Shown here piece after piece: positions 28,165-36,316 of a DNA stretch of 38,745 nt. Source of the DNA: a virus. The stretch's first letter is position 1, and every line of letters starts with the position of its first letter. The notes under the pieces were generated by a model. The model worked only from the letters and a program-made list of their open reading frames with translations. It searched no databases and had not been told where the DNA came from. A program made the translations under genes and the position numbers. The stretch is from positions 1 through 38,745 of IMG/VR virus record IMGVR_UViG_3300044731_001587; one strand, written 5' to 3'.

Positions 28165-28214
28165 TCAAAATGCCTCCATTTGTATCTATAAGCCTGTGAT
28201 TTCGTTTTTAAAGG

Positions 28215-28451
28215 TTAATTAGGGTAATACGGACTAATTGGCATAATATAAAAGCTTTCCGTCATTTCTTTATTCATGCCAAATAGAGCGCCTGGCCCAT
28301 TACCTTCTTCATCTTGAGATGGATAAATAACTGAACCATCATCAAGAACTAAAGCAACACCTGTATGTGGACTATCACCCCAATATTCTTTTTCAACAAT
28401 TTTCTTATCCAAGAATTTAACTGCTACTATCTTTCTTCCAACAACTTCCAT
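28215..28451 (-). CDS. Conserved small phage protein (LDDGSVIYPSQDEEGN type)
   Basis: A 78-residue protein. The pattern VALVLDDGSVIYPSQDEEGNGPGALFG is widely conserved in phages, but I know of no function. Beta-rich. AGGGG lies 8 bases upstream of the ATG. Confidence 0.7.
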   Translation of the reverse strand: MEVVGRKIVAVKFLDKKIVEKEYWGDSPHTGVALVLDDGSVIYPSQDEEGNGPGALFGMNKEMTESFYIMPISPYYPN

Positions 28452-28453
28452 AT

Positions 28454-28819
28454 TTATACCCCTGCTTTCATAGTTTTTATTGAATTAACAATTTGCCTTA
28501 CAGCAAACTCATCTAAGACAACTTTATTCTGGTCGTCAATCATGTAATTAAAACGCTGATCAGTTACATCCTGTAATTCTAATGTTATATCTAGAATTGC
28601 TTCTAACATTTGACCATTAGTACGAGTATCCATAATATCTTTATCTTCCTGATACATTAGATGTATTGACTTCCAATACTTATCCAATTCTCCTTCATTA
28701 GCTTCAGAGAAATCCGGGCCATTAGATACTTTATATTGATATTCTAAAAGAATATCGGCATAGTTATCATCACAACCAATTGCATCTTTAACCATGCCTC
28801 TCCAATATGGATTACTCAT
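28454..28819 (-). CDS. Unknown helical protein, 121 aa
   Basis: The ATG at 28819 overlaps the previous stop (ATGA) and is preferred over an upstream in-frame codon. Helical, acidic, with NPYWRGMVKDAIGCDD at the start. Function unknown. Confidence 0.6.
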   Translation of the reverse strand: MSNPYWRGMVKDAIGCDDNYADILLEYQYKVSNGPDFSEANEGELDKYWKSIHLMYQEDKDIMDTRTNGQMLEAILDITLELQDVTDQRFNYMIDDQNKVVLDEFAVRQIVNSIKTMKAGV

Positions 28820-29442
28820 GACACTACTGCTTCCTTTTCGATATAATAAGGACAACCAGAATCATCAGCTAAGCCAATTTCTTCATTCATAATTCTAGTC
28901 AATACATCTACTGCTGTAAGATAATCAATAGTACTAAAGTCAATAGAAACATTTTCATCATCCCATTCTGCTCCCTCTTCATTAGCAGAATCTAAATCAC
29001 CATATTCTTCCAATAGTAGATCAGGATATGTATATGGCTCATTTTCCATCAGCCATTTCCAAATACAACGATCATCACCGTAATAAAGGTTTCTTCCTTC
29101 GTGATATGTGAATCCTAAAAACTCATTTGATGTTTGCTCAAACATATTTATATGTGCCATAGGTTCATCATCAATTAACCATTCAGGTGCTTTCCAATTA
29201 TTAGCAATTGCTGTAGCAAAACCTGCAATGCAACCCATTGAGGTACAATTAAAAATATCAGTACCTGGGATGACAGAAGTAATTCTACTTGCTTCATATT
29301 CACTAGCCAATCGACCACGATTGAATACTTCAAATTCTGAATAATCACCAGTAAGTTTTCCAAGGAATACAGACATATTAAACTTTGTCTTCCCATCAAA
29401 CTTAATTGCTTCAATTAATTTATTTATATTTTCCTTATTCAT
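28816..29442 (-). CDS. Unknown protein with CxxxGCIAGFA motif
   Basis: A 208-residue protein. NCTSMGCIAGFATAIANNW (near residue 75) is a motif seen in several uncharacterised phage and bacterial proteins. The C-terminal 100 residues are acidic. The ATG at 29442 has GGAGG upstream and overlaps the previous gene by 8 bp. Confidence 0.6.
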   Translation of the reverse strand: MNKENINKLIEAIKFDGKTKFNMSVFLGKLTGDYSEFEVFNRGRLASEYEASRITSVIPGTDIFNCTSMGCIAGFATAIANNWKAPEWLIDDEPMAHINMFEQTSNEFLGFTYHEGRNLYYGDDRCIWKWLMENEPYTYPDLLLEEYGDLDSANEEGAEWDDENVSIDFSTIDYLTAVDVLTRIMNEEIGLADDSGCPYYIEKEAVVS

Positions 29443-29677
29443 TATCAATCCATCCTCCATTTTCGGTTATTGTTAGTGATATTATGTCGTATATTAAACT
29501 TTGGTAATACTCAGTCATACCATCAAATTCAGATATAACCTTTCCCCAAGCTTCTTCTTTTATTGCTGCTTGATTACCATGCTCAAACAATTCTTTAGAC
29601 CACCATGCGATACAAATTTCCTCATCTTGATCTAAATACTCTGAGAGCATCTTTACTGCTTCCTTTACAGTTGTCAT
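29435..29677 (-). CDS. Small acidic protein
   Basis: An 80-residue acidic protein (EYLDQDEEICIAWWSKELF). No motif is recognised. There is no Shine-Dalgarno, so translation is probably coupled to the preceding gene 1 bp upstream. Confidence 0.6.
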   Translation of the reverse strand: MTTVKEAVKMLSEYLDQDEEICIAWWSKELFEHGNQAAIKEEAWGKVISEFDGMTEYYQSLIYDIISLTITENGGWIDNE

Positions 29678-29678
29678 A

Positions 29679-29999
29679 TTAAAATACCAATGCTTCCTGT
29701 ACTCTTAAGAAATCCAAAACCTGTAGCCATTTCGTATCATTAAGCGTACCTAAATCAAGGAAATCTTTTTCTAATTTATCATTCAGCCCAAGGTCTGCTA
29801 ATTCTTTTACATAAGAGACAAACTCAGGTTTATCAGTTGGAAAATGAGCAATCTGACCTGTGAGAGGATTCCTTACATAAACAAATTCAGCATCTTTGCA
29901 AGGAATCAATAAACTATAATTACCGTTAATCGCTCCTTGGATCAATTGCTCTTGCTCTGTCTTTTTGTCTACTTTAACTGCAGCTTTTTTAGTTGCCAT
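29679..29999 (-). CDS. Unknown protein, 106 aa
   Basis: A basic N-terminus (MATKKAAVKVDKK) is followed by a folded domain with NPLTGQIAHFPTDKPEFV. It overlaps the previous gene by 11 bp. Function unknown. Confidence 0.6.
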   Translation of the reverse strand: MATKKAAVKVDKKTEQEQLIQGAINGNYSLLIPCKDAEFVYVRNPLTGQIAHFPTDKPEFVSYVKELADLGLNDKLEKDFLDLGTLNDTKWLQVLDFLRVQEALVF

Positions 30000-30237
30000 T
30001 ATTAATATCCAATCTTTCTTGTAGCATTTGTAATATCCTTGTATCTTCTTCCATAATTTTGCCTTCCTCTAGCTTTATCCACTCACCAGTTCCCATATTA
30101 AAGACCGGGGTGGGGTAAAAGACTTCAACATTTTCAAGATCTAGATCAAAATTAATTTTGTCTTCTTTATCAATCCATCCCTTTACAATAAAGTGATGTT
30201 CTTTTCTATGGATATCTCCATGTCTAATTCCGCTCAT
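29989..30237 (-). CDS. Unknown protein, 82 aa
   Basis: The ATG at 30237 lies 5 bases after AAAGGA inside the preceding gene; longer in-frame starts lack a ribosome site. His-rich near the start (GDIHRKEHHF), then beta-rich. Function unknown. Confidence 0.55.
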   Translation of the reverse strand: MSGIRHGDIHRKEHHFIVKGWIDKEDKINFDLDLENVEVFYPTPVFNMGTGEWIKLEEGKIMEEDTRILQMLQERLDINNGN

Positions 30238-30640
30238 CATATTCCTTTCTTTGCATCTTGAAAAGAATACTCTTTGCTTCATCCATAGCTAGATAGATAT
30301 CGTGGAAAACCATATCTAAATGATTTCCATCTTGATCATAAAGGTCAAACCAAGGATTCATAATTACTTGCGAACCCTCTTCAACTTCATCAAAGACATC
30401 TGCTAGATCACTATCGTTATTAATATCATTGTTTCGCAATTCCCAACAATCAGTTATTGTTTCTCCATTGTGTTCAAGACGCATATCACCATCACAATAG
30501 ATAGCAATAAACTTATCTTTGAGATCAACATTGGTAACTGTCATTACTAAGTTTGATGTTTGACCTTCACAATAGAATTCAGGAGAAGATATGTCTTCTC
30601 CTACATCAAATTTTGTTTCATACACTGTTATTGCGCTCAT
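30224..30640 (-). CDS. Unknown acidic protein, 138 aa
   Basis: Beta-rich and acidic, with ELRNNDINNDSDLADVFDEV in the middle, and ending in a basic helix (FKMQRKEYDERN). AAAGGA lies 8 bases upstream. Function unknown. Confidence 0.6.
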   Translation of the reverse strand: MSAITVYETKFDVGEDISSPEFYCEGQTSNLVMTVTNVDLKDKFIAIYCDGDMRLEHNGETITDCWELRNNDINNDSDLADVFDEVEEGSQVIMNPWFDLYDQDGNHLDMVFHDIYLAMDEAKSILFKMQRKEYDERN

Positions 30641-30662
30641 TTGTTATCCTTTCATTAGTTTT

Positions 30663-31067
30663 TTAATCATTACATATAAACATGCCGTTTTCATCAAAAA
30701 CATCATCGTCTTGATCAAAGTCATTCAGCGAATCTTCCCAATCTTCAACAGGTACATTGTCATGAATGACTTGTAATTTCTCTAGCATAACAGTATTAAC
30801 TTTCCAATGACTAACTGATTTATAAACGGCATCATATACCCATGGATCTCTCACTGATTTTGTTTCAAACTCATCACTGTAGAATTCTTCTTTTATTAAA
30901 CAACCAACAGCACATTGCATAACATCTAAATGTCCAGAACCTACATCATATCGATAAAGACATTCATCAGTGTTAGGATTAATTGATCTTGCTTTTTGTT
31001 TTAAAAGATGATCTTTGACATATTCAAACACATCAAGATCAGTGCTTAGTTCATCTAATGTTTTCAT
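30663..31067 (-). CDS. Conserved unknown protein with CAVGCLI motif
   Basis: A 134-residue protein. QCAVGCLIKEEFYSDEFE followed by LEKLQVIHDNVP is a recurring phage and bacterial pattern (CAVGCLI...LQ.IHD) of unknown function. The C-terminus is very acidic (FDQDDDVFDENG). Its start overlaps the previous stop. Confidence 0.65.
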   Translation of the reverse strand: MKTLDELSTDLDVFEYVKDHLLKQKARSINPNTDECLYRYDVGSGHLDVMQCAVGCLIKEEFYSDEFETKSVRDPWVYDAVYKSVSHWKVNTVMLEKLQVIHDNVPVEDWEDSLNDFDQDDDVFDENGMFICND

Positions 31068-31384
31068 GATTTAACCTTCCCATATTTTATTTTTGTAACA
31101 ATATCATTAGCCCATCTTTCAATATCTTGATGAGCAGTTTCACCAAGAAATGCATTCTCCCAGAAATTACCATTTAGTTTGTCAGTAATTTCAACCCTTT
31201 GATATGCACCGCCCATGATCTGTTTCTTATCTATTCCATAATTGTATTCTGCATCTGCTTCAAAATAAACAGCTTCGATATGCCATTTATCAAATGGCGT
31301 ATTCTCTCGGTGTTCAACAACATTTGTTTCATACCAATCTGAAACTTTTGGATACTTCTGTGCCTGACTAGGTTTAATACTCAT
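31064..31384 (-). CDS. Unknown protein, 106 aa
   Basis: Small, mixed alpha/beta, with EYNYGIDKKQIMGGAYQRVE. Coupled by ATGA overlaps on both sides. No family recognised. Confidence 0.6.
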   Translation of the reverse strand: MSIKPSQAQKYPKVSDWYETNVVEHRENTPFDKWHIEAVYFEADAEYNYGIDKKQIMGGAYQRVEITDKLNGNFWENAFLGETAHQDIERWANDIVTKIKYGKVKS

Positions 31385-31830
31385 TTAAATACCTCTCTTT
31401 GGAATTCTTCTTCTAGTTTCTTTAAACGATATTCCATTTGTGAAGCCGTAAGATCAATTGTTTGATTACGCTTTACATTCTTAACCCATTGACTTCTTGT
31501 AATAGAAGAATGGTTTGTAATTAAACCAATATACTTAACCAATTCTTTTGCTTCCAATGGCTTGTTTTCATAATTATCTGTTTCTTTTACATATTCTGAT
31601 GTAAGGTATGCGCCATATATTTCCTCACACAGTTTCAATCTTGCGTACCATTCACTTACATTTTTATAAGTAATTGAACCAAGAGCAACCATTCCGCCAG
31701 AAAATATCAAACCTTTAAGTCTAGGTTTAACATCTGTGTATTTCTCACCAAACTGTTGATACTCTTGATAAGCAATATCAAAGTTATCTTTGTACATTTC
31801 AATTTTTGATATATCATATGTCAATGGCAT
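31381..31830 (-). CDS. Unknown helical protein, 149 aa
   Basis: The start at 31830 is set by AAGGAA about 9 bases upstream. Contains a hydrophobic Gly-rich segment (KGLIFSGGMVALGSITY) and a long charged C-terminal helix (EYRLKKLEEEFQREVFK). Function unknown. Confidence 0.6.
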   Translation of the reverse strand: MPLTYDISKIEMYKDNFDIAYQEYQQFGEKYTDVKPRLKGLIFSGGMVALGSITYKNVSEWYARLKLCEEIYGAYLTSEYVKETDNYENKPLEAKELVKYIGLITNHSSITRSQWVKNVKRNQTIDLTASQMEYRLKKLEEEFQREVFK

Positions 31831-31831
31831 G

Positions 31832-31978
31832 TTATTTAATTTCCTTTTCTTGTTTAGTTTCCGACCATTCAGTACCACACACTCTACAAGAGTAATGTAA
31901 TTTATTTCCTAATTCCCCAAGAGGAGAGTTATCAAACTCACACATTGGGCATAAAGATATTTCACTATCTACACTCAT
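31832..31978 (-). CDS. 48-aa zinc ribbon protein
   Basis: MSVDSEISLCPMCEFD... with CPMC (residues 10-13) and CRVC (31-34), a complete four-Cys ribbon. GGAGTG lies 4 bases upstream. Ribbons of this size often act as regulators or enzyme partners. Role unknown. Confidence 0.75.
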   Translation of the reverse strand: MSVDSEISLCPMCEFDNSPLGELGNKLHYSCRVCGTEWSETKQEKEIK

Positions 31979-31987
31979 AAACACTCC

Positions 31988-32134
31988 TCAATCATTCTCT
32001 TTATATGTATCAGGGTCATACCCATTAACTTTTAGCATTCCCCATACTTCATCGAGGCATTCACCATCAGTAATAAGTTCACCCGGCTGTGTAATTATTT
32101 TTATTATTTTTACAATTATATCTTTATCATTCAT
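31988..32134 (-). CDS. 48-aa small protein
   Basis: MNDKDIIVKIIKIITQPGEL..., amphipathic and acidic, with one Cys. The start overlaps the previous stop (TCATGA) and the next gene follows 9 bp later. Function unknown. Confidence 0.55.
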   Translation of the reverse strand: MNDKDIIVKIIKIITQPGELITDGECLDEVWGMLKVNGYDPDTYKEND

Positions 32135-32310
32135 GACTTATGCTCTACTGTTTTATAAACAATTACATTGTCAAATTTACCTGCTCCATACTTTGTAATT
32201 AATTTTGCTTGTTCAACTGCATACTCCTGTGTTGAGTTCAGAGTTCTTACTTGAATTACTGAATTATCTTTTAGAATAATAATTGCATACTTGTCTTTAT
32301 TTTTTTTCAT
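32131..32310 (-). CDS. 59-aa basic small protein
   Basis: MKKNKDKYAIIILKDNSVIQ..., a small beta strand pair and a helix (QEYAVEQAKLITKYGAG). It starts 1 bp after the gene at 32312 and overlaps the next by 4 bp. Looks like a small ribbon-fold protein. Function unknown. Confidence 0.6.
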   Translation of the reverse strand: MKKNKDKYAIIILKDNSVIQVRTLNSTQEYAVEQAKLITKYGAGKFDNVIVYKTVEHKS

Positions 32311-32311
32311 A

Positions 32312-32695
32312 TTATTCTTCTTCCTTTGGTTGTGTCATTGTTTTATATGCTATTGTGAAAAGTTTAAACTCTTCAATTTCCTCATCACTTAGTGAACACT
32401 CTTCTCCTGTCTCGTCTATTTTTGTATAAACAACATCTCCTGAAACGAAATCATTAAAGCCTCCCAATGTTTCTCTAAATTTCAAAAGATTCCAATGCCA
32501 CCATTTAGTAGCAAGATTATTAACTTCCTTGCTAAACTTGCCTTCTTCATTGATATAATAACCACTGTGATTATTATGATCAACATCTATCCATTCAATA
32601 TAGCCATCAACAATTGATTGCAATTTGTCGAGATCACAACTCTCCATTTCAATTATTTCATAACTATCGTTTTCTTTAATCACAATTGCTTTCAT
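32312..32695 (-). CDS. DUF3846-like protein
   Basis: A 127-residue protein. The order IVDGYIEWIDV, GYYINEEGKF, NNLATKWW, FVSGDVVYTK agrees with small phage proteins annotated as DUF3846, though similarity is judged by eye only. AGAAAGGAAG lies just upstream. Function unknown. Confidence 0.55.
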   Translation of the reverse strand: MKAIVIKENDSYEIIEMESCDLDKLQSIVDGYIEWIDVDHNNHSGYYINEEGKFSKEVNNLATKWWHWNLLKFRETLGGFNDFVSGDVVYTKIDETGEECSLSDEEIEEFKLFTIAYKTMTQPKEEE

Positions 32696-32772
32696 AACAT
32701 AACTTCCTTTCTGTTGGTTACTGAACTCCAGTTATTTTGATGTTGTTAAGATCATGAACTTGAGTATATTAA

Positions 32773-32932
32773 AAAACGGTATAAAAAGAACTAGGCAGAA
32801 AATATTAAGTCGGATACTAATGAACAGACACGACACTTTGACAAACTATAAAAGAATCATATTTTTATAATTTGCATATTTCCCTTAGGCAGAAAGGTTT
32901 AAGCTTTAGCCTAGTTCTTTTTATACCGTTTT
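32773..32932. repeat. 24-bp perfect inverted repeat around 112 bp
   Basis: The arms (32773-32796 and 32909-32932) are exact reverse complements, reading AAAACGGTATAAAAAGAACT... A second shared 10-mer (TAGGCAGAAA) occurs inside at 32792 and 32885. The right arm ends 4 bp from the 3' end of tRNA-Arg. No ORF inside. Confidence 0.85.
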
Positions 32933-32936
32933 CTAG

Positions 32937-33009
32937 TGCTTCCGATAGGAGTCGAACCTATACTCTACTGATTAGAAGTCAGTTGCTTTATCCATTAAGC
33001 TACGGAAAC
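32937..33009 (-). tRNA. tRNA-Arg (anticodon UCU)
   Basis: A 73-nt cloverleaf. The acceptor is GTTTCCG/CGGAAGC (one G-U), the D arm GCTT/AAGC, the anticodon stem ACTGA/TCAGT with loop CTTCTAA (TCT), and the T arm ATAGG-TTCGACT-CCTAT; discriminator A. It would read AGA, a codon favoured in AT-rich genes. Confidence 0.93.
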
Positions 33010-33015
33010 ATATAT

Positions 33016-33082
33016 TATATACTGGGAGTAAAAGTAGGTTCGCAATATTCTATTGAATAAAGGCAATCACCCCCAGTATATA
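33016..33082. repeat. 11-bp inverted repeat just before tRNA-Arg
   Basis: TATATACTGGG / CCCAGTATATA flank a 45-nt spacer that includes TTCGCAATATTC. It lies between the end of the lysozyme-like gene and the tRNA 5' end on the minus strand. It could be a terminator or tRNA-processing structure. Confidence 0.65.
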
Positions 33083-33093
33083 AACTTGTTACT

Positions 33094-33627
33094 TTAGTTT
33101 TGAATTCTCCAATTCAATAACTTACCTTCTGTATTATCAAGAAGGTATTTAGCGACCTTTAAATTACAATCTACATCAAATAGACCGTCTAATCCGGTAC
33201 CACAAACTTTCTTTGTTACTGACCTCCAGCAACTATTTATTTGTACCAGGCCTCTATCAATAGAACCATTTTTATTTAAAGTCCATATTACTTTACCATT
33301 AGAATCAAATTTTGCATTTATTGCTTCTGGATTACAACCGCTCTCTCTCCATGCAATATATGAAAATACATCAACAGGCAAACCATATTCTTCAAATTTA
33401 GATTCCCATTGTGGGCATCTTTTCTTTGGATCACTAGGCACTCGACTATCTCTAATCTTATGCCTAACACTCTTAACATCATTATACTTCACAGTAGAAG
33501 TATCAAATAATGGTACCATTACTTTATCTTCAATTGCAGTTTCAACATTAGCACTATAGGCAACTGTGCCCAAGATACCAATGTATACACTCATTACTAT
33601 TCCTATTAAAAAACCTTTTGTCTTCAT
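33094..33627 (-). CDS. Secreted lysozyme/transglycosylase-fold protein
   Basis: A 177-residue protein with an N-terminal signal or anchor helix (GFLIGIVMSVYIGILGTVAYSA, cleavage possible after residue 26). The folded domain has AWRESGCNPEAINAK with candidate catalytic Glu95, then DRGLVQINSCWR and LFDVDCNLKVAKYLL, as in SLT/goose-type lysozymes. Four Cys could form disulphides outside the cell. It would cut peptidoglycan in lysis or DNA entry. GGAGGC lies 5 bases upstream. Confidence 0.8.
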   Translation of the reverse strand: MKTKGFLIGIVMSVYIGILGTVAYSANVETAIEDKVMVPLFDTSTVKYNDVKSVRHKIRDSRVPSDPKKRCPQWESKFEEYGLPVDVFSYIAWRESGCNPEAINAKFDSNGKVIWTLNKNGSIDRGLVQINSCWRSVTKKVCGTGLDGLFDVDCNLKVAKYLLDNTEGKLLNWRIQN

Positions 33628-33762
33628 TTTGCCTCCATAGTTTAGGTTTTGCGATTTATTCGCATTAGCATAGCTTTAGATGCAAAACAACGGCAACCTA
33701 CAAAATTAAACCATTGCTTTACAATTTTTTTATTTTATAAATAACCTCCATAAAAAAGTTGA

Positions 33763-34122
33763 TTAGTTGTCAGAAAGATCTTCAAATTGCTTAATCAATT
33801 CCGCCGTATATGAAGGGCTGAGTGCTTTAATTTCACAAAGCTCTTCTCTTATAGACGCATAATGCAATGCATACCTGGAAAAGTATTCTTCAAATGAATC
33901 GTCATTATCAATCGATAACATTTCAATGAGCAATTCGCAATGCACCAGCATACCAAGCAGTATACCGGGAATAAAGCCTGGATCATCCAATTCATCTTTA
34001 TATGTTGAAAGCAAAAGAGCCAGGTTAACATATTTAGCATCAGGTTCATCACGATTTGCGAAAGCACTTATTATTTGCATTGCATAGTCTGTATATAAGG
34101 ATTCTTCTTTTTGATTAGTCAT
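33763..34122 (-). CDS. Unknown helical protein, 119 aa
   Basis: All-helical (YTDYAMQIISAFANRD; ALLLSTYKDELDD; IEMLSIDNDDSFEEYFSR). A Shine-Dalgarno AAAGGCAAC is upstream. No motif recognised. Confidence 0.6.
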   Translation of the reverse strand: MTNQKEESLYTDYAMQIISAFANRDEPDAKYVNLALLLSTYKDELDDPGFIPGILLGMLVHCELLIEMLSIDNDDSFEEYFSRYALHYASIREELCEIKALSPSYTAELIKQFEDLSDN

Positions 34123-34175
34123 AGTTGCCTTTCTAACAATATTCTATCAAATATATCACACATTAATTTAATTAG

Positions 34176-34520
34176 CTAAATCTCTTCAGCTTCAATTTCA
34201 TTCATAATTTTTTTGTTCATTTCAATTATATCAGATGGGACTTCGCCACGAGACACTAGATCGTTATGGTGAGATATGTTTTTAGTAATCTCTCTTGCAG
34301 TAGCAGAGTTCGGATTGTAGAAATATTCTTTAACATGACCAGAGACTTTCTCTCCAACATTGTATTCAAATATTCTTGCATACCAATTATCTGGTTTAAA
34401 CCCGTGTTGCCTTTCACATATACGATTGGCCTTAGAAACAGCTTCCATAACAGTATCTGTATCTTCAATAGTAATTGCGTATCTGAACTCAACGATATAG
34501 TATCCATCAAATTTTGGCAT
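34176..34520 (-). CDS. Unknown protein, 114 aa
   Basis: An N-terminal beta-alpha unit (DGYYIVEFRYAITIEDTDTV) is followed by a helical C-terminus with NPNSATAREITKNISHHND. GGAGG lies upstream, inside the preceding small membrane-protein gene. Function unknown. Confidence 0.6.
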   Translation of the reverse strand: MPKFDGYYIVEFRYAITIEDTDTVMEAVSKANRICERQHGFKPDNWYARIFEYNVGEKVSGHVKEYFYNPNSATAREITKNISHHNDLVSRGEVPSDIIEMNKKIMNEIEAEEI

Positions 34521-34648
34521 TATTTCTTACCTCCTATATACAATAGAGAAAGAATTATTGGCAACATAATGAAATAAGAGGCAAATAAAGCCATTCCTCC
34601 AATCAATATTATTAAGGATAATATTATCCAACCAGTTCTTTCCGACAT
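34520..34648 (-). CDS. 42-aa membrane protein
   Basis: MSERTGWIILSLIILIGGMALF..., two hydrophobic helices ending with GGKK. GGAG lies 8 bases upstream, and the stop overlaps the next start by 1 bp. Possibly a holin-like protein acting with the lysozyme-like gene downstream, but this is not shown. Confidence 0.6.
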   Translation of the reverse strand: MSERTGWIILSLIILIGGMALFASYFIMLPIILSLLYIGGKK

Positions 34649-34665
34649 ATAATGTACTCCTTTTC

Positions 34666-36306
34666 TTAATCAATAGGACTAAACGTAAATAAGCCTGGGA
34701 TAGCAATAAGAAACTTAGTGCCATTATCAACTGGAACCGCTGTTGAATCTATTGCAATATCTTCACTTGAATGAATCTTGTATGCTTTCTTTCCCAAAGA
34801 CATTATGAAGCAATCTAATGGATCGCACCAGCTAATTTTATAACTGACACTACCCAATTCAGAAAGGCTTTCTAATGGTATATGTATACCGCCCTCTGTG
34901 TATTGAATCAATGGCTGACGATAGAATTCGCACATTAATTTACCAATTCTTCTATCGGCTAAATCCCTAAACTTTCTGCCTTCGAAATTACCATCTTGAT
35001 AGCCAGTTGAATAGTGATCATATTCATGGATCAAAGTACCCACAATTTCTTCAATTGGAGCATTGGTTATATGATTTTTTTCAATCAACATTTGTTTACC
35101 AGCTGCGCCATTGTTAATGGTAAGGCCCAAGACAACATCTACTTGCTTTGAAATAAAGCAAGCAATGTTATGCCTTTCTTCAGCAATACCACTATCAAAT
35201 CTTGCTGCAATCTCTATTGCCTTGATCAGCTTTGGATACTTTTCAATTTCCGTATCGATATCATAATTGACTGCCTCACCGGCGATTGATTCCAATGTAT
35301 CAACATTTGCTTTCTTCAAAAGCTCATACATGAATTCCACTGGCTGTATTTGATACTTCATTCCTTTTTCTTTAACGAAATGAATAATCGCGGAGCTAAG
35401 TGATTCTTTACTGGATAGCATAATGCAATTATCTCCATAAAGATCATGCCATACATCACACCAAACATTTGATACATCAGCAGATGAAATTAAAGACGCG
35501 CTCAAACTCCACTCATGAACATCTTCACCAAGTAATGATGAACGAATATATTTAGCAATAACTTTTTTGTCATTACATTCAGCAATGCCGTTAGAGATCA
35601 TATAATTCATTTGCCATTCATCAGCAACGGTTCTCATTTCATTAAGTCTAACCGCCTGTAATTCGTAATTGAATATACAGCTAACTTCTTCATCTGAATG
35701 AACAAGAACAGATTTACTATACACATAGAACTCTGAATCATACGCATTATATATATTAAACGATCTGTAACCACTTCCATTGGAATAGATATAATCTCTC
35801 TCATTCAGAAAGTACTTATTGTGATGATTAAAGATATCCATTAGGGCAGGAGATGCTGTTATATATACAGAAAACACACCCAATTCCGGAGCAATGTCTT
35901 TCTCGTCAACAATTTCTTTTGTCCAAGAAGTATCTGTTAGATTAGCTTCGTCAATAGCATTGGCTACTGCTTCCCTGTAGATTTGGAAAGAGTTTTCCCA
36001 ACTCAATACACCAGCATCAATTGTAAACGAAGATGCTTTCTTGTAATCACCATAATCGTAAACAATACAATCAACGCCATCCTCTTGTTCTACTTTATAC
36101 TTAAGAGTGTAAGGGCCTTTGTTGTCATAGCCAGTGAATATCCATTCTAAACCCTTTCTCAATGCCGCAATCGGAGCATATTTAATACCTGAACCGAATT
36201 GACCAATTGAATCTGGATCATTCCTTTTAGTAGATAGCCCCAATTTCTCTAGGGCTATCCGGCTAACATTATCTGATCTATTAGATATTTTAATGTACTT
36301 AGTCAT
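34666..36306 (-). CDS. GHKL-like ATPase domain fused to an HExxH metallopeptidase-like domain
   Basis: A 546-residue protein. The N-terminal third has IGQFGSGIKYAPIAALRKG (residues 34-52), close to the Hsp90-type GQFGVGF loop, and later REAVANAIDEAN (residues 111-122), like the E...N..D N-box. The two motifs occur in the reverse of their usual order. The C-terminal third has GTLIHEYDHYSTGYQD with zinc motif HEYDH (427-431). Proteins with this GxFGSG(I/L)KYA start are common in phages but uncharacterised. It could remodel or cleave a host protein. AGAAAGG lies upstream. Confidence 0.7.
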   Translation of the reverse strand: MTKYIKISNRSDNVSRIALEKLGLSTKRNDPDSIGQFGSGIKYAPIAALRKGLEWIFTGYDNKGPYTLKYKVEQEDGVDCIVYDYGDYKKASSFTIDAGVLSWENSFQIYREAVANAIDEANLTDTSWTKEIVDEKDIAPELGVFSVYITASPALMDIFNHHNKYFLNERDYIYSNGSGYRSFNIYNAYDSEFYVYSKSVLVHSDEEVSCIFNYELQAVRLNEMRTVADEWQMNYMISNGIAECNDKKVIAKYIRSSLLGEDVHEWSLSASLISSADVSNVWCDVWHDLYGDNCIMLSSKESLSSAIIHFVKEKGMKYQIQPVEFMYELLKKANVDTLESIAGEAVNYDIDTEIEKYPKLIKAIEIAARFDSGIAEERHNIACFISKQVDVVLGLTINNGAAGKQMLIEKNHITNAPIEEIVGTLIHEYDHYSTGYQDGNFEGRKFRDLADRRIGKLMCEFYRQPLIQYTEGGIHIPLESLSELGSVSYKISWCDPLDCFIMSLGKKAYKIHSSEDIAIDSTAVPVDNGTKFLIAIPGLFTFSPID

Positions 36307-36316
36307 AAATACCTTT

